DNA from: Phycisphaerales bacterium | GTDB lineage: Bacteria; Planctomycetota; Phycisphaerae; Phycisphaerales; SM1A02 | Assembly (NCBI GenBank): GCA_022446965.1 | Contig: JAKVBV010000003.1 | Coordinates: 1-64,000 of the forward strand | DNA length: 64,000 nt | Direction: 5' to 3' | Shown here: piece by piece, positions 30,672 to 39,522 of the stretch | How the letters are laid out: each line of letters starts with the position of its first letter | Position numbering within the stretch: position 1 is the first letter of the stretch | Position numbers and translations under genes: made by a program | The notes under the pieces: generated by a model | The model's input: the letters and a program-made list of their open reading frames with translations, nothing else | The model's database searches: none | What the model was told of the DNA's origin: nothing

Positions 30672-31840
30672 GTCATCAGCACCTGGACGCACGTGCCTGT
30701 GTCCAGTGTGTCGCCGTGCAGTGGCAATCGAGCGATGGCGTTGGTGGCACATGTGTGCACCAGATCGCCCGAGCCGTGCCAGGTGGGAATGGACACGATG
30801 TCGTCACACACGATCGCTGGACGGAGCAGTTGTCGTCGGGCGTTTGGGGTAAAGGCGTGCTGCAGGGGAACATCGAGCCACCGCGGGCCAGGCTGGCCTC
30901 GCCAGAGGGTCGCCGTCGTGGACACCAGCAGTGTGCCCATGACCAGCGCCGCCACGGGATTGCCTGGGAGGCACAGGACCAGTGTGTCGCCGAGGCGGCC
31001 GATCCGCACCGGCTTGCCCGGTTTGAGTGCGGCTGTGACCACGTACCACTGCACACCAAGGGACTCGAGTGCCGGGGCGACATGGTCGCGTGCACCAGCG
31101 CTGATGCCGCCGGTGGTCACAAGCAATGGTGTGGATGCCGCGGCCCGGGCAAGCGCCTCGATCGTGGCCTCGAGATCATCTGGAAGATGCTCGTGCACCG
31201 CCTGCATGCCGTGTTCGGCGAGCAGTGTGCACAGCATCGGGGCATTGCTGTTGCGGATCTGCTGCGCAGCGGGTGTCTGCTCGAGGGGCACCACCTCATC
31301 GCCGCTGGTGCATAAGGTGACGGCAACGTCCCCGGTAGGTAGGTCGATCGCCACGCCACACGATGCGGCAATACCCACTTCGGCTGGCCCCAGCGGTGTG
31401 CATGCGGGCAGCACAACGTCGCCGTGCTTGGCATCGGCGGCACGGCGGTGGATGTTGGCGCCGCGGTTCGCGGTGGCGGTAACCGTGATCGCATCGCGAT
31501 CGCCCGTGGTGTATTCATGAGGCACCACGGTGTCGAGCGCATCGGGAACGGCTGCTCCGGTGGCGATCGCGACGCATGTGCCCGGCGGGGCGGTCACGCT
31601 CGCGCATTGGCCGGCAGCCACGTCACCGACACAGGGCAGGGGGCCGGGCAGGTCGGCATGGCGAAGGGCGTAGCCGTCCATGGCACTGCGATTGAACGGG
31701 GGTAGATCACGATCGGCGTGCACGGCGGTCTGGGCGAGCGGACGTGGTTGGACACGGAGATCCGGCAGCGACACGTCGATGCCCGACGCCGCACTGCAGA
31801 GCGCCTGCATCAACTCGTCGAAGGTGGCGTCGTGAATCAT
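30668..31840 (-). CDS. moeA: Molybdopterin molybdenumtransferase
   Basis: A 390-residue MoeA, which inserts molybdate into adenylylated molybdopterin. Motifs are LPPFNRSAMDGYALRHADL, ATGAAVPDALDTVVPHE, LVTTGGISAGARDHV, ALKPGKPVRIG and VLCLPGNPVAALV. ATG at 31840 overlaps the upstream BFD gene stop (ATGA) and its own stop overlaps moaD. Its place downstream of a cobalamin riboswitch is unusual. Confidence 0.96.
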   Translation of the reverse strand: MIHDATFDELMQALCSAASGIDVSLPDLRVQPRPLAQTAVHADRDLPPFNRSAMDGYALRHADLPGPLPCVGDVAAGQCASVTAPPGTCVAIATGAAVPDALDTVVPHEYTTGDRDAITVTATANRGANIHRRAADAKHGDVVLPACTPLGPAEVGIAASCGVAIDLPTGDVAVTLCTSGDEVVPLEQTPAAQQIRNSNAPMLCTLLAEHGMQAVHEHLPDDLEATIEALARAAASTPLLVTTGGISAGARDHVAPALESLGVQWYVVTAALKPGKPVRIGRLGDTLVLCLPGNPVAALVMGTLLVSTTATLWRGQPGPRWLDVPLQHAFTPNARRQLLRPAIVCDDIVSIPTWHGSGDLVHTCATNAIARLPLHGDTLDTGTCVQVLMT

Positions 31841-32061
31841 GCCCCGGGCTTGTCTTGTTGCAGGACCAGCGGCACACGCGGTTCACCGGTCTCCAGCGAT
31901 GTCGTCAGATAGCGACGGCACATGCCGCACGAGCCGGTGCACCCGAACTGTGCTTTGGCGTCGTCCACAGTCATCGAGTCACGTGATCGCGCCCAATCCA
32001 GCACGGTGGCGAAGGACACGTCGTGGCACACACAGCGATCAACCATGACAGGCTTGGGCAT
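31837..32061 (-). CDS. BFD-like [2Fe-2S]-binding protein
   Basis: A 74-residue protein with the BFD-type cysteine set: DRCVCHDVSF then CTGSCGMCRRYL (C-x-C...C-x3-C-x2-C). Such domains bind a [2Fe-2S] cluster in bacterioferritin-associated ferredoxin, nitrite reductase and related proteins. ATG at 32061 (MPKPVMVDR) is chosen; an internal ATG at 32046 is possible. It lies 8 nt after the prepilin-like gene and overlaps moeA (ATGA). It may donate electrons to a molybdoenzyme or handle iron; neither is shown. Confidence 0.85.
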   Translation of the reverse strand: MPKPVMVDRCVCHDVSFATVLDWARSRDSMTVDDAKAQFGCTGSCGMCRRYLTTSLETGEPRVPLVLQQDKPGA

Positions 32062-32069
32062 GAGGCAGC

Positions 32070-32885
32070 TCAGCGTGGATCGTAGGCCGAGGCGTCGTCG
32101 GACAGGAATCCATTGGCGGGCCAGTCGAGTGTGTCCACGATCCACCCGGGCAGCGCATCGGCGTGCATGCCTCGGAATGCCTGTCGCGCGGTGTCCACCG
32201 AGCCATCCACGCGAGCCACGTTGGAGCCATCGCGAAAGGCCTGCCCGCCTGCGTAGGCGAGGTCGTATTGGGGGCTGACGTTCTCCGGCGATCGCATGAA
32301 CTTGTTGACGCCACCACGTCGTCCACCCACGCCAAAGAGGGCTGTGGTCGAGCCTCTACGGCATTGGGCCAGCGTGAGGTGTGTGTCGCCATCGAGATTG
32401 GCCTTGGGGGAGATCAAGTCCCATGCGCCAAGGCGTGCGTCTCCCGACCCGGGGGTGCGCGACTCACCGGCAATGAAGGCGACGTTGTAGTTGTATCCCG
32501 TCACAGGGTCACCATTCCAAGTGGCATCGATTGCGACAGCGGTTGGGCAGTGCATCACGCCTTGTGCGTTCACGCCGTTGACGTGTGACCACAACGTGCC
32601 TGGCTGCACCGTGCCATCGGGGCGACGATGCCAGTCCCATGCCCGCACATCGCCGCTGAGGCAGTTTCGATCCGTGCCGTGCAGCAAGGCCGGCGGCAGC
32701 GTGCCCTCATGTTCGGTGGCCCATGACAGCGCGCCCAGTGTCATCTGGCGAAGGTGCGCGATGCAGGTGGCTCGAATCGCCGCTTGCTGCGCCGCCGCGG
32801 ACATGGTGGCCACCACGCCGGCGATGACGCACAGGATGGCGATCACCACCAGCATTTCGATCATGGTGAAGCCTCGATGGATCAC
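32070..32885 (-). CDS. Prepilin-type N-terminal methylation protein
   Basis: A 271-residue type II pseudopilin-like protein. The short leader MIHRGFTMIEMLVVIAILCV carries the prepilin peptidase site G|FTMIE and the hydrophobic helix. The C-terminal region resembles planctomycete type II G-like/DUF1559-style proteins, with NVARVDGSVDT near the end. GTG at 32885 overlaps the upstream stop (GTGA); a GTG three codons earlier is in frame. It would be inserted in the inner membrane and assembled or displayed. It is the second gene after the cobalamin riboswitch. Confidence 0.88.
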   Translation of the reverse strand: MIHRGFTMIEMLVVIAILCVIAGVVATMSAAAQQAAIRATCIAHLRQMTLGALSWATEHEGTLPPALLHGTDRNCLSGDVRAWDWHRRPDGTVQPGTLWSHVNGVNAQGVMHCPTAVAIDATWNGDPVTGYNYNVAFIAGESRTPGSGDARLGAWDLISPKANLDGDTHLTLAQCRRGSTTALFGVGGRRGGVNKFMRSPENVSPQYDLAYAGGQAFRDGSNVARVDGSVDTARQAFRGMHADALPGWIVDTLDWPANGFLSDDASAYDPR

Positions 32886-33754
32886 GGCCAGCACTCCAGC
32901 ACCAGCAAGAGATCACCGACATCCACCACGCCGTCAGCAGTGCGGTCGGCCAGGTGCAGTCCGGTGTGGCCGAAGGCACCGACCACCGCGAGAATGTCGT
33001 CGACATTGACAAGGTGATCGCCGGTCGCGTCACCCCATCGGCCCACGTCGACCACGGCATCGATCTCCGGCGTGAGGAAGGCGTCATCAGACACGCTGAT
33101 GCGGACAAAGCTGATGGCGGCCAGTCCAGTTGGGGCGAGATCAACGCCTGTTCCACCAGCGCTCCCGTCGTACAGCGGCACGATGGCATCCCAGCCCTGA
33201 CCCATGATGTCGTCGACCGTGTGCGTTGGTGCCATGGGGCGAACCACATCGGAGGGAAGATCGCCCGGATCGACGGCATACGGGCCAGTGTCCCGCCAGG
33301 CCATGGTGGGCCACAACGCATCGGCGAGGGGGTCCACCTGGATCCAGGTCGTGCCGTCGGCGCTCACTTCCACCACGCCGCCGTCTCCCCCAAAGAGGCC
33401 AGCGCAGATGCCCGCGGGGTAGGCCCCGTCGATCAGGCCGGCGTTGCCAAAGAGCAGCAGGTCGACGCCGTAGAGATTGGCCGGGTCGTCGATCACAGGT
33501 TCATCAAACCCCAGCACGATGAAACCGCCAGCCCCCAGCGACACGAGTTCATCCGGGCTCCAGGCCGGAGCGAAGGGGGAGACCACCATCGGTTGGCCGG
33601 CGGCCTCACCGGTGAGGCGTTCAGGAGGGCCAAGTGCCGTGGCCGGTTGGTCGTAGCCTGGCGAGCCGCCTACACCTGGGGCGAAGTCCACCACCTGATC
33701 CGCAAACGGATCGGCGCAGAGCATGGCGAGAAGGCTCGTGGCGAGGGCCAGCAT
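32882..33754 (-). CDS. Secreted surface protein with dockerin-like C-terminus, riboswitch-controlled
   Basis: A 290-residue exported protein. MLALATSLLAMLCADP is a signal peptide. The body has a beta-rich domain: LGAGGFIVLGFDEPVIDDP, DLLLFGNAGL, then EVSADGTTWIQVDP. The C-terminus has two EF-hand-like dockerin repeats, GDATGDHLVNVDDILAVVGA and DRTADGVVDVGDLLLVLECW. It is the first gene after a cobalamin riboswitch whose aptamer ends 133 nt before the ATG. A role in capturing corrinoids at the cell surface is a hypothesis from context; no known cobalamin-binding fold is recognised. Confidence 0.88.
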   Translation of the reverse strand: MLALATSLLAMLCADPFADQVVDFAPGVGGSPGYDQPATALGPPERLTGEAAGQPMVVSPFAPAWSPDELVSLGAGGFIVLGFDEPVIDDPANLYGVDLLLFGNAGLIDGAYPAGICAGLFGGDGGVVEVSADGTTWIQVDPLADALWPTMAWRDTGPYAVDPGDLPSDVVRPMAPTHTVDDIMGQGWDAIVPLYDGSAGGTGVDLAPTGLAAISFVRISVSDDAFLTPEIDAVVDVGRWGDATGDHLVNVDDILAVVGAFGHTGLHLADRTADGVVDVGDLLLVLECWP

Positions 33755-33887
33755 GAGGGATCCAGGGGGGTGAGCGGCCCAAACACGTGCATTCCACGCT
33801 CAGCAGGGTCTGTCGGCGTCGACGGGCTCCCCGCAGGGCGGGCAAGGGCCACGGCGCCGACCCGATGCGCGCGGGTCGAAAAACCAC

Positions 33888-34077
33888 CGGCTCGGGCAGG
33901 TCTTCCGGCTCCGGGATTCGCCTCGCCTTCCCATCTTCGGCGGTGCGAAGACAGTGGCGTCTTGAGGCTCGTCAGCTGGCCCACGCAGGGGCTGAACCGA
34001 CCTTCCCGTCACGGCGGCGCGTCCGCGGTGGTTTTTCACCACGCTTCCCTGTTGCCACGACCCACTTGAGTGAGCCG
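33888..34077 (-). ncRNA. Cobalamin riboswitch
   Basis: The minus strand contains the conserved AdoCbl aptamer elements in order. CAGGGAAGCGTGGTGAAAA is the GGGAA..GGTGnnAA region, then GCCACTG and TGGGAAGGC. The terminal AGCCGGAAGACCTGCC completes the set. P1 closes by CGGCTC (34072-34077) with GAGCCG (33888-33893). A -10-like TATACT (34094-34099) lies just upstream, placing the transcript start next to the aptamer. Downstream, GGTGGTTTTTC (33878-33888) is exactly complementary to GAAAAACCACC inside the aptamer (34027-34037). A CGACCCG/CGGGTCG hairpin occupies 33858-33878. These are candidates for the expression platform. The rest of 33755-34203 holds no supportable gene. Confidence 0.93.
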
Positions 34078-34203
34078 TACCCGTGCCGGGGGCAGTATAG
34101 TGACCTCTCACAGTTCCACCCCCTTTGACGGTGAGGGGTGGTTGCATCGTGAAGCCGTCGCAGATTCGTGGTGAGTTGGGGCTCACCGTTGGAGATTGAC
34201 CGA

Positions 34204-36363
34204 ATGCAGTTCGCACACCGCCTTGGCCTTGCCGCCGTGCTCGCCGCTTTGCTCACCCTGCCTGCCCGTGCTGCCGATGCCGTGCAACTGCTGGATGACT
34301 TCGTGCACTACAGCCTGACCGCACAGGTCGACCTGGCGCAAGCCAGTGGGCAGCAACTGCTGGACAGTGATCTGTCTGATGCCGAATTGGCCAACATCGT
34401 CGACGATGATCCCAATCTCCGCGACCGCCTCGTGCGTGCCCTGCGATGGGGACGTGAAGTGCCCACGCTGGAAGAGATTTCCGGTCAGATCGAAGTGCGA
34501 GTCGAAGTGGGTCGCCTTGATCAAGCCCGTGACGAAGCGCGGCTCGAAGAAGCCATCACAATGCTTGGTGGCACACGCCGCGAGCGTCAACTGGGCGCTG
34601 GTCGCCTGCTCGCTGGTGGCGAGCATGCCGTTCCCGCCATGTTGCGTGCGCTGGACAGCGGTGATCTCCCGCAAGACATCCGTATGGAAGTGGTGCAGTT
34701 GCTGCCAGCCATCGGACGCGAAGCGGTCACTCCACTGGCGACGGCGCTGCCGCATCTCCCCCCGGATCAACAAGTGATCGTGGCGCATACGCTGTCGGAA
34801 ATTGGCTACCCCCATGCTGGACATGCACTGGTCACGCTGCATCAAGATGGTGGCTCGACCGACGTCACGTCTGCAGCCGCAGCCGACGCCCTTGAAGCTC
34901 TGGGCATGCGTGATCCTGCAGCCGCCGATCTGGCATCCATGCACTCACAGATGGCTCGTCAGTACCTCTCGGAATTGGAGCACCTGCGTGCTCGTCCGGT
35001 GCGTGTGCGTGATCAAGCCGGCGCTGTGGTCAAGCACAACGTCTGGAGCTGGGATCCAACCATCGGTCTGGTCACCGTGACCGTGCCCGAAGACCTCTTC
35101 TTCCCGGTGATGGCGGCTCGTCATGCCCATGCGGCCCGCTCCATGTCTCCGGAAGATCGTGCAGCCTTGGCTGCCTTTGTCGCCGCCAACTTGCGTCTGG
35201 CGCACCGCATGGGCGAGGCTGACCTCGCCGCCGTGTTGCCTGAGCTTGACCGGTCTCCAGCCTTCTATGCCACCGTGCACGGCCCCGATGTGGCCCGTGA
35301 CGTGCTGGCTATGGCGATGGACCAGCAGGATGTCGAACTGTCGCTGGATGCCCTGCAGGCCATGGGCCGCGTGGCGGGTGCCGACGATCTGGTCGGTGGC
35401 GGAGATCGTGAGCCGCTGGTCGAGGCCCTTGTCTTTGACGACCCCCGCGTGCGCTACGAAGCCGCGTTGGTCGCCGCGAGCGCCATGCCGTCGGGTGCCT
35501 TCGCCGGTGCCGAGCGTGTCGTGCCGCTGCTGGGCCGAGCCGCCTTGGGTGGCGCTGGTCGTCTGGCTGCCGTTGCTGCGGCCTCGGAAGCGGCTCGTGC
35601 CACCGCAGTCGAAGCCCTTGAGGCGGCCGGCTATCGCGTCGTTGCTGTAGGCAGCGGCCTCGATACGACGATGCCCGAGGGCGGTGCCCTTGATCTGGTG
35701 TGGGTCGAACTCAGCTCGCCCCAAAGTGCTGGTGCGGAGTACGCCGCGCCGTTGCTGGAGTCGCTTGGCCTGCCCGTCCTCATGGTGCTGCCCGAGGCGG
35801 ATCTGGCTCGTGCCCGACCCGTGCTCGAGACGGTCCCTGGGCTGACCCTCATGCAGCAGGGCACGTCTGCCGATGGCGCCGCGGCCGTACTGGGTGACAT
35901 CGCCGCACGTGACGCGCTCAGTGAAACCGATCGCCGCATGTATGCCGCTCGTTCGCTGGCCTTGCTTCGCGACATGGCGATGCACCGTCCCGATGGGCTC
36001 AGCACGATCGATGCCCTTGGCCCGCTGCGTCAATTGGTGCAGCACGGCGAAGGCGGGCAGCAGTTGATGGCCGGTGAAGTCCTCGCCTCGCTGGATGATG
36101 CTCAAGCACAGCGTGCACTGCTCGATGCGGCCCTAGCCCCCGAAGCGGGCGAAGACCGTGATCGACTCCTGGATCTTGCTGCCACCAGCGTGCGTCGCCA
36201 TGGCGACTTCTCCACGCGGCGCCAGCGTGCGGATCTCGAGGCGTTGCTGGACTCCAGCAGTGGTGCCGAGGCTGAAGCGGGTGCCCGATTGCAGGGATCA
36301 CTTGCGTCGTCCAACGAGCGGGCCTCGTCCAAAGATCAGATCGAGGCTGCGGCCAACCACTGA
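34204..36363 (+). CDS. Secreted HEAT-like repeat protein
   Basis: A 719-residue exported protein of unknown role. MQFAHRLGLAAVLAALLTLPARAADA is a clear signal peptide with an ARAADA cleavage region. Residues about 110-290 and 390-460 contain helical HEAT-like repeats (RQLGAGRLLAGGEHAVPAML, DPRVRYEAALVAASAMPSGA). A receiver-like or Rossmann-like alpha/beta segment follows (VEALEAAGYRVVAVGSG...LDLVWVELSS...LGLPVLMVLPEADLA), apparently lacking a phospho-acceptor. The tail is Ser/Glu/Ala-rich. ATG at 34204 is chosen to start the signal peptide. It diverges from the riboswitch operon. Confidence 0.85.
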   Translation: MQFAHRLGLAAVLAALLTLPARAADAVQLLDDFVHYSLTAQVDLAQASGQQLLDSDLSDAELANIVDDDPNLRDRLVRALRWGREVPTLEEISGQIEVRVEVGRLDQARDEARLEEAITMLGGTRRERQLGAGRLLAGGEHAVPAMLRALDSGDLPQDIRMEVVQLLPAIGREAVTPLATALPHLPPDQQVIVAHTLSEIGYPHAGHALVTLHQDGGSTDVTSAAAADALEALGMRDPAAADLASMHSQMARQYLSELEHLRARPVRVRDQAGAVVKHNVWSWDPTIGLVTVTVPEDLFFPVMAARHAHAARSMSPEDRAALAAFVAANLRLAHRMGEADLAAVLPELDRSPAFYATVHGPDVARDVLAMAMDQQDVELSLDALQAMGRVAGADDLVGGGDREPLVEALVFDDPRVRYEAALVAASAMPSGAFAGAERVVPLLGRAALGGAGRLAAVAAASEAARATAVEALEAAGYRVVAVGSGLDTTMPEGGALDLVWVELSSPQSAGAEYAAPLLESLGLPVLMVLPEADLARARPVLETVPGLTLMQQGTSADGAAAVLGDIAARDALSETDRRMYAARSLALLRDMAMHRPDGLSTIDALGPLRQLVQHGEGGQQLMAGEVLASLDDAQAQRALLDAALAPEAGEDRDRLLDLAATSVRRHGDFSTRRQRADLEALLDSSSGAEAEAGARLQGSLASSNERASSKDQIEAAANH

Positions 36364-36489
36364 TCCGGTGTTCACGTCAGGTGGTGAGTCGATCATCCCG
36401 GCATTGCGCCTTGGGACTTTCGGTCGACTTGGCCTCGTGGTATCCTTGTCATCTTGCAGTGGCACACCAAGCGGTGTTGCCGTCGACCT

Positions 36490-36562
36490 GCCGCCCTAGC
36501 TCAGTTGGTAGAGCGGAGCTTTCGTAAAGCTCAGGTCACCGGTTCGAGTCCGGTGGGTGGCT
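36490..36562 (+). tRNA. tRNA-Thr (CGT)
   Basis: The acceptor GCCGCCC pairs with GGGTGGC (one C-T/G-T type wobble position). The D-arm is AGCTCAGTTGGTAGAGC, the anticodon arm is GAGCT-TTCGTAA-AGCTC with anticodon CGT, and the T-arm is CCGGTTCGAGTCCGG. CCA is not encoded. A T6 run follows immediately. Confidence 0.94.
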
Positions 36563-36603
36563 TTTTTGAGGATCGGGGACAATCATGTGGCCGACAGGCA
36601 AAT

Positions 36604-36626
36604 GGGCCCGAGCCACGCTCGGGCCC
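36604..36626 (+). terminator. Hairpin between tRNA-Thr and next gene
   Basis: GGGCCCGAG and CTCGGGCCC form a 9-bp stem with a 5-nt loop. It may end the tRNA transcript; the tail is GTTGT. Confidence 0.5.
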
Positions 36627-36648
36627 GTTGTATGAGGAGCCGCCACAC

Positions 36649-37539
36649 ATGTCATCCCACCGATCACGGCCACGATTGATGTTCGCCTGGACTGCTGGAG
36701 GTTGCACCCATGCTATGGCCGGAGTCCTTGTGGCGAGTGTGGTGTTGGCCAGTGCCCCCGCCACAGGGCAGGACAGCCCGGCACCGGTACCCGCTGACGC
36801 CGCAGCCAGCACGGTTGGCGATGCGCAGGCGATGGCGGTGATCGACCGGTACATCGAAGCCACTGGGGGCGCCCAAGCGTGGGCTGCACTGACGAGTATC
36901 CGGGGCATGGGGCGAATCGTGATGCCGGGACTCCCGGTATCAGGACGATTCACGGTCGAGCAGACTCGCACGGCCTATCGCCTGTCCGTGGACATGTTTC
37001 AGATCACACCCGATGGTGAGACGCATGTGGCACATCAAGTCACGGTGCGTAATGGCGACCGCACATGGCGACAGCAAGGGGACGGACAGCCGGAGCCCTT
37101 GAACCGCGTGGCCCACGCCGATCTCATCCGAAAGCAGTACTTCAATCCACTGAGTGATGTGGCCGCCCGGTACTCATCGGTCACGCTGGAAGGCACTGAA
37201 GACGTGGACGGCATGCCGTGCATGAAGATCGCCATGGTGCCCAAGGACACTTCGGCACCCACTGAACTTCGGTGGTTCGATGTGGCCGAGGGCTTGCAGC
37301 GCAAGATCGCTGAGACGCCACGTGGTGGTGGCGTCACCGCCGAGGTCTATCTGTCGGACTATCGGCAGGTGGGCACGGTGAAACTGCACCATGCCATTCG
37401 CATTGCTTCGGTGGGCGCATCGATTGAACGCATCTTCGATGCGATGCAGACGAATGTCTCGATCGACGCGTGTCTGTTCGAACCGCCATCTGAGGCACCG
37501 ACGACACCTGGGGCACCGGCGGCACCGGCCACGCCCTGA
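36649..37539 (+). CDS. Secreted hypothetical protein (lipoprotein-sorting-like fold possible)
   Basis: A 296-residue exported protein. GAGGAG at 36634-36639 precedes ATG at 36649. The N-terminal hydrophobic segment (MAGVLVASVVLASAPATGQD) fits a signal peptide. The body begins VIDRYIEATGGAQAWAALTS, then GMGRIVMPGLPVSGRFTVEQ, a pattern common in exported proteins annotated as outer-membrane lipoprotein-sorting-like (LolA/LolB-type beta sheets), though identity is uncertain. The C-terminus is Ala/Pro/Thr-rich. No function is assigned. Confidence 0.8.
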   Translation: MSSHRSRPRLMFAWTAGGCTHAMAGVLVASVVLASAPATGQDSPAPVPADAAASTVGDAQAMAVIDRYIEATGGAQAWAALTSIRGMGRIVMPGLPVSGRFTVEQTRTAYRLSVDMFQITPDGETHVAHQVTVRNGDRTWRQQGDGQPEPLNRVAHADLIRKQYFNPLSDVAARYSSVTLEGTEDVDGMPCMKIAMVPKDTSAPTELRWFDVAEGLQRKIAETPRGGGVTAEVYLSDYRQVGTVKLHHAIRIASVGASIERIFDAMQTNVSIDACLFEPPSEAPTTPGAPAAPATP

Positions 37540-37554
37540 TGAAGGCAAGGGTAC

Positions 37555-39522
37555 TCAGCAGACCCCGAACCAGGCGATCACGATCAGCAGGTCTTCCACC
37601 GCGATTTCACCGTCGCCGTTGAGATCCCATTGGTTGTGACCGATTTCGCCCCAGTGGGCGATGATCGCTAGCACGTCGTCAGCCGTAGCTTCGCCGTCTC
37701 CGGTCACGTCGCCGGGGCAGCCGCACATCACATCTGCACAGGCCGAGTCGTCGCCTTGCCATTCGCCGCCGTCAGCAGCACATGAGGCCTCTGTGCCCAG
37801 CAGACACAGATCGTCCATGCAGCAGGCGCCAACCGGATCATTGCAGTCGATGTTGGTGCATCCCACGCCGATACCGAAGAACGTGCCGCCGAAGGCATCG
37901 CAGTCCGGACCACTGAGGTAGTTGCAGTCATCAACCAGGCAGCAGGCGCCAGTGTCCTGCGGATTGGCACAATCGATCTGCCCGCACTCGGCGCCGGGGA
38001 AGAACACGCCGCCGACCACTGCACAGGCGTTGCCCACGGTTTCAATGCACTCGGTGTCCGAGGTGCAGCAGGCACCCGGGAGATTGCCTGTGTCTTCGAA
38101 GGCGACATGCAACGTGCCGCTGCCTGAGGCGGCGTTCCAGCCACCAAGACGGAACCAGTATGTCTCGCCATAGGTGACCTGGATGTCGTCGATGAACGAG
38201 TAGTACGCTTGGCAGCCATCCATGCCTGAGCCGTCACCATTACATGCGATCTGCGTGAGCTGACCACAGTCGTCACCTTGATACACGGCCAGTGAAGTGT
38301 CGTAGGAGCCAGCTTGGCAGGTATCCAGCGTGATGATGCCGAAGCCGAAGCTCTCCCACTTGAACCACACGTCTTTGCTCTCTCCCCAATCGAGGTACGT
38401 GCCGCTGCACTGGGCTTCGCTCGGGGCGGGATAGCCACTGACCGATGCGGATGACGTGTTGAAGGGGTTGTTGCCGATGACAGCCTCGAAGGCGCTCTCG
38501 CAGGTGTCGCCGGGGTCATCGCTGCCACCACCGCCATCGTCACAGTCCACGTCGGCACAGGTGGAATCTGCACCTTGCCAATCGCCGTCATCCTGTGCGC
38601 ACTGCGTTTCGGTGCGGTCTTCGAGGCACTCGTCGTCCACACAGCAGGCGCCGTAGTCGGGACCGCAATCCTCCGCATCTGGATCATCGCATTGCACGCC
38701 GTAGCCGTAGAAGAAGCCACCAAGTGCGTCGCAATCGGCTTCACTGCCCACGAAGCAATCTTCAAACACACAACATGCACCGAGGAAGTCTGAGCAATCG
38801 AAGTCGCTGCACAGTGAACCGTCGCCGGCGTACAGCCCCGCCTGGTTGGTGCAGGCCTGTTCGCTGATCTGGTGGCAGGTGGAGCCGATGCAACAGGCGC
38901 CGGTGTACTGCATGCAGTCCACGTCGGCACAGATGGTGTCGGCCCCCGCGAAGATGCCGCCGCTGTCGAGGCAGTCGGCGAGCGTGCCTTGACTGCACAG
39001 GCCGTCGTCATCACAGCAGGCGCCGGGAATGGTCCCCGCGCCCGGGGTGATCGTGAGTGTGCCCGAACCGGACGCGCCCTGCCAGCCACCAAGTCGGATG
39101 TAGTAGGTCTGGCCCGGCGTGACGTCGAGGTTCTCGATGTAGGAGTAGTAGGTCTGGCAGCCATCTAGACCGGCCCCGTCACCACTGCAGGCGATCTGTG
39201 ACAGCGAAGTACAGTCGTTGCCTTCGTACACCACCAGAGAGGTGTCGTACGAACTGCTGTCACATGTATCGAGGTTGATCTGATCAACGTCGGGGACGAA
39301 GACAAACCACCGATCGGGGCTGTCCATCCAGTCGAGGAAGGGGTCCGGGCAGGCGTCTTCATCCGGCGCGGGATAACTACTCTGCGTTGCGTTGGAGGTA
39401 TCGAATGCGTTCTGCCCCCACACCGCTGACTGGGCCTCTTCACAGGTATCGCCGCCCTGCCCGGCCAGGGCAGTGCTCGAACACAACAGGGCCACGGTCA
39501 ACACTCTCCAGCAACGAAGCAT
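37555..39522 (-). CDS. Secreted GACC-repeat protein with dockerin-like C-terminus
   Basis: A 655-residue exported, cysteine-rich protein. MLRCWRVLTVALLCSSTALAGQ is a signal peptide. Two PPC-like beta domains lie at about 22-165 and 335-480, each with the SYDTSLxVYxGxDC and GCQxYYSxI pattern. Between and after them are seven modules of about 40 residues beginning GACC, with a regularly spaced C...C...GG.F.G....C...DC pattern. The C-terminal 50 residues are an EF-hand/dockerin pair (GDVTGDGEATADDVLAIIAH, DLNGDGEIAVEDLLIVIAWF). Function is unknown; surface display and Ca2+ binding are inferred. It shares architecture with the next gene upstream. Confidence 0.92.
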   Translation of the reverse strand: MLRCWRVLTVALLCSSTALAGQGGDTCEEAQSAVWGQNAFDTSNATQSSYPAPDEDACPDPFLDWMDSPDRWFVFVPDVDQINLDTCDSSSYDTSLVVYEGNDCTSLSQIACSGDGAGLDGCQTYYSYIENLDVTPGQTYYIRLGGWQGASGSGTLTITPGAGTIPGACCDDDGLCSQGTLADCLDSGGIFAGADTICADVDCMQYTGACCIGSTCHQISEQACTNQAGLYAGDGSLCSDFDCSDFLGACCVFEDCFVGSEADCDALGGFFYGYGVQCDDPDAEDCGPDYGACCVDDECLEDRTETQCAQDDGDWQGADSTCADVDCDDGGGGSDDPGDTCESAFEAVIGNNPFNTSSASVSGYPAPSEAQCSGTYLDWGESKDVWFKWESFGFGIITLDTCQAGSYDTSLAVYQGDDCGQLTQIACNGDGSGMDGCQAYYSFIDDIQVTYGETYWFRLGGWNAASGSGTLHVAFEDTGNLPGACCTSDTECIETVGNACAVVGGVFFPGAECGQIDCANPQDTGACCLVDDCNYLSGPDCDAFGGTFFGIGVGCTNIDCNDPVGACCMDDLCLLGTEASCAADGGEWQGDDSACADVMCGCPGDVTGDGEATADDVLAIIAHWGEIGHNQWDLNGDGEIAVEDLLIVIAWFGVC

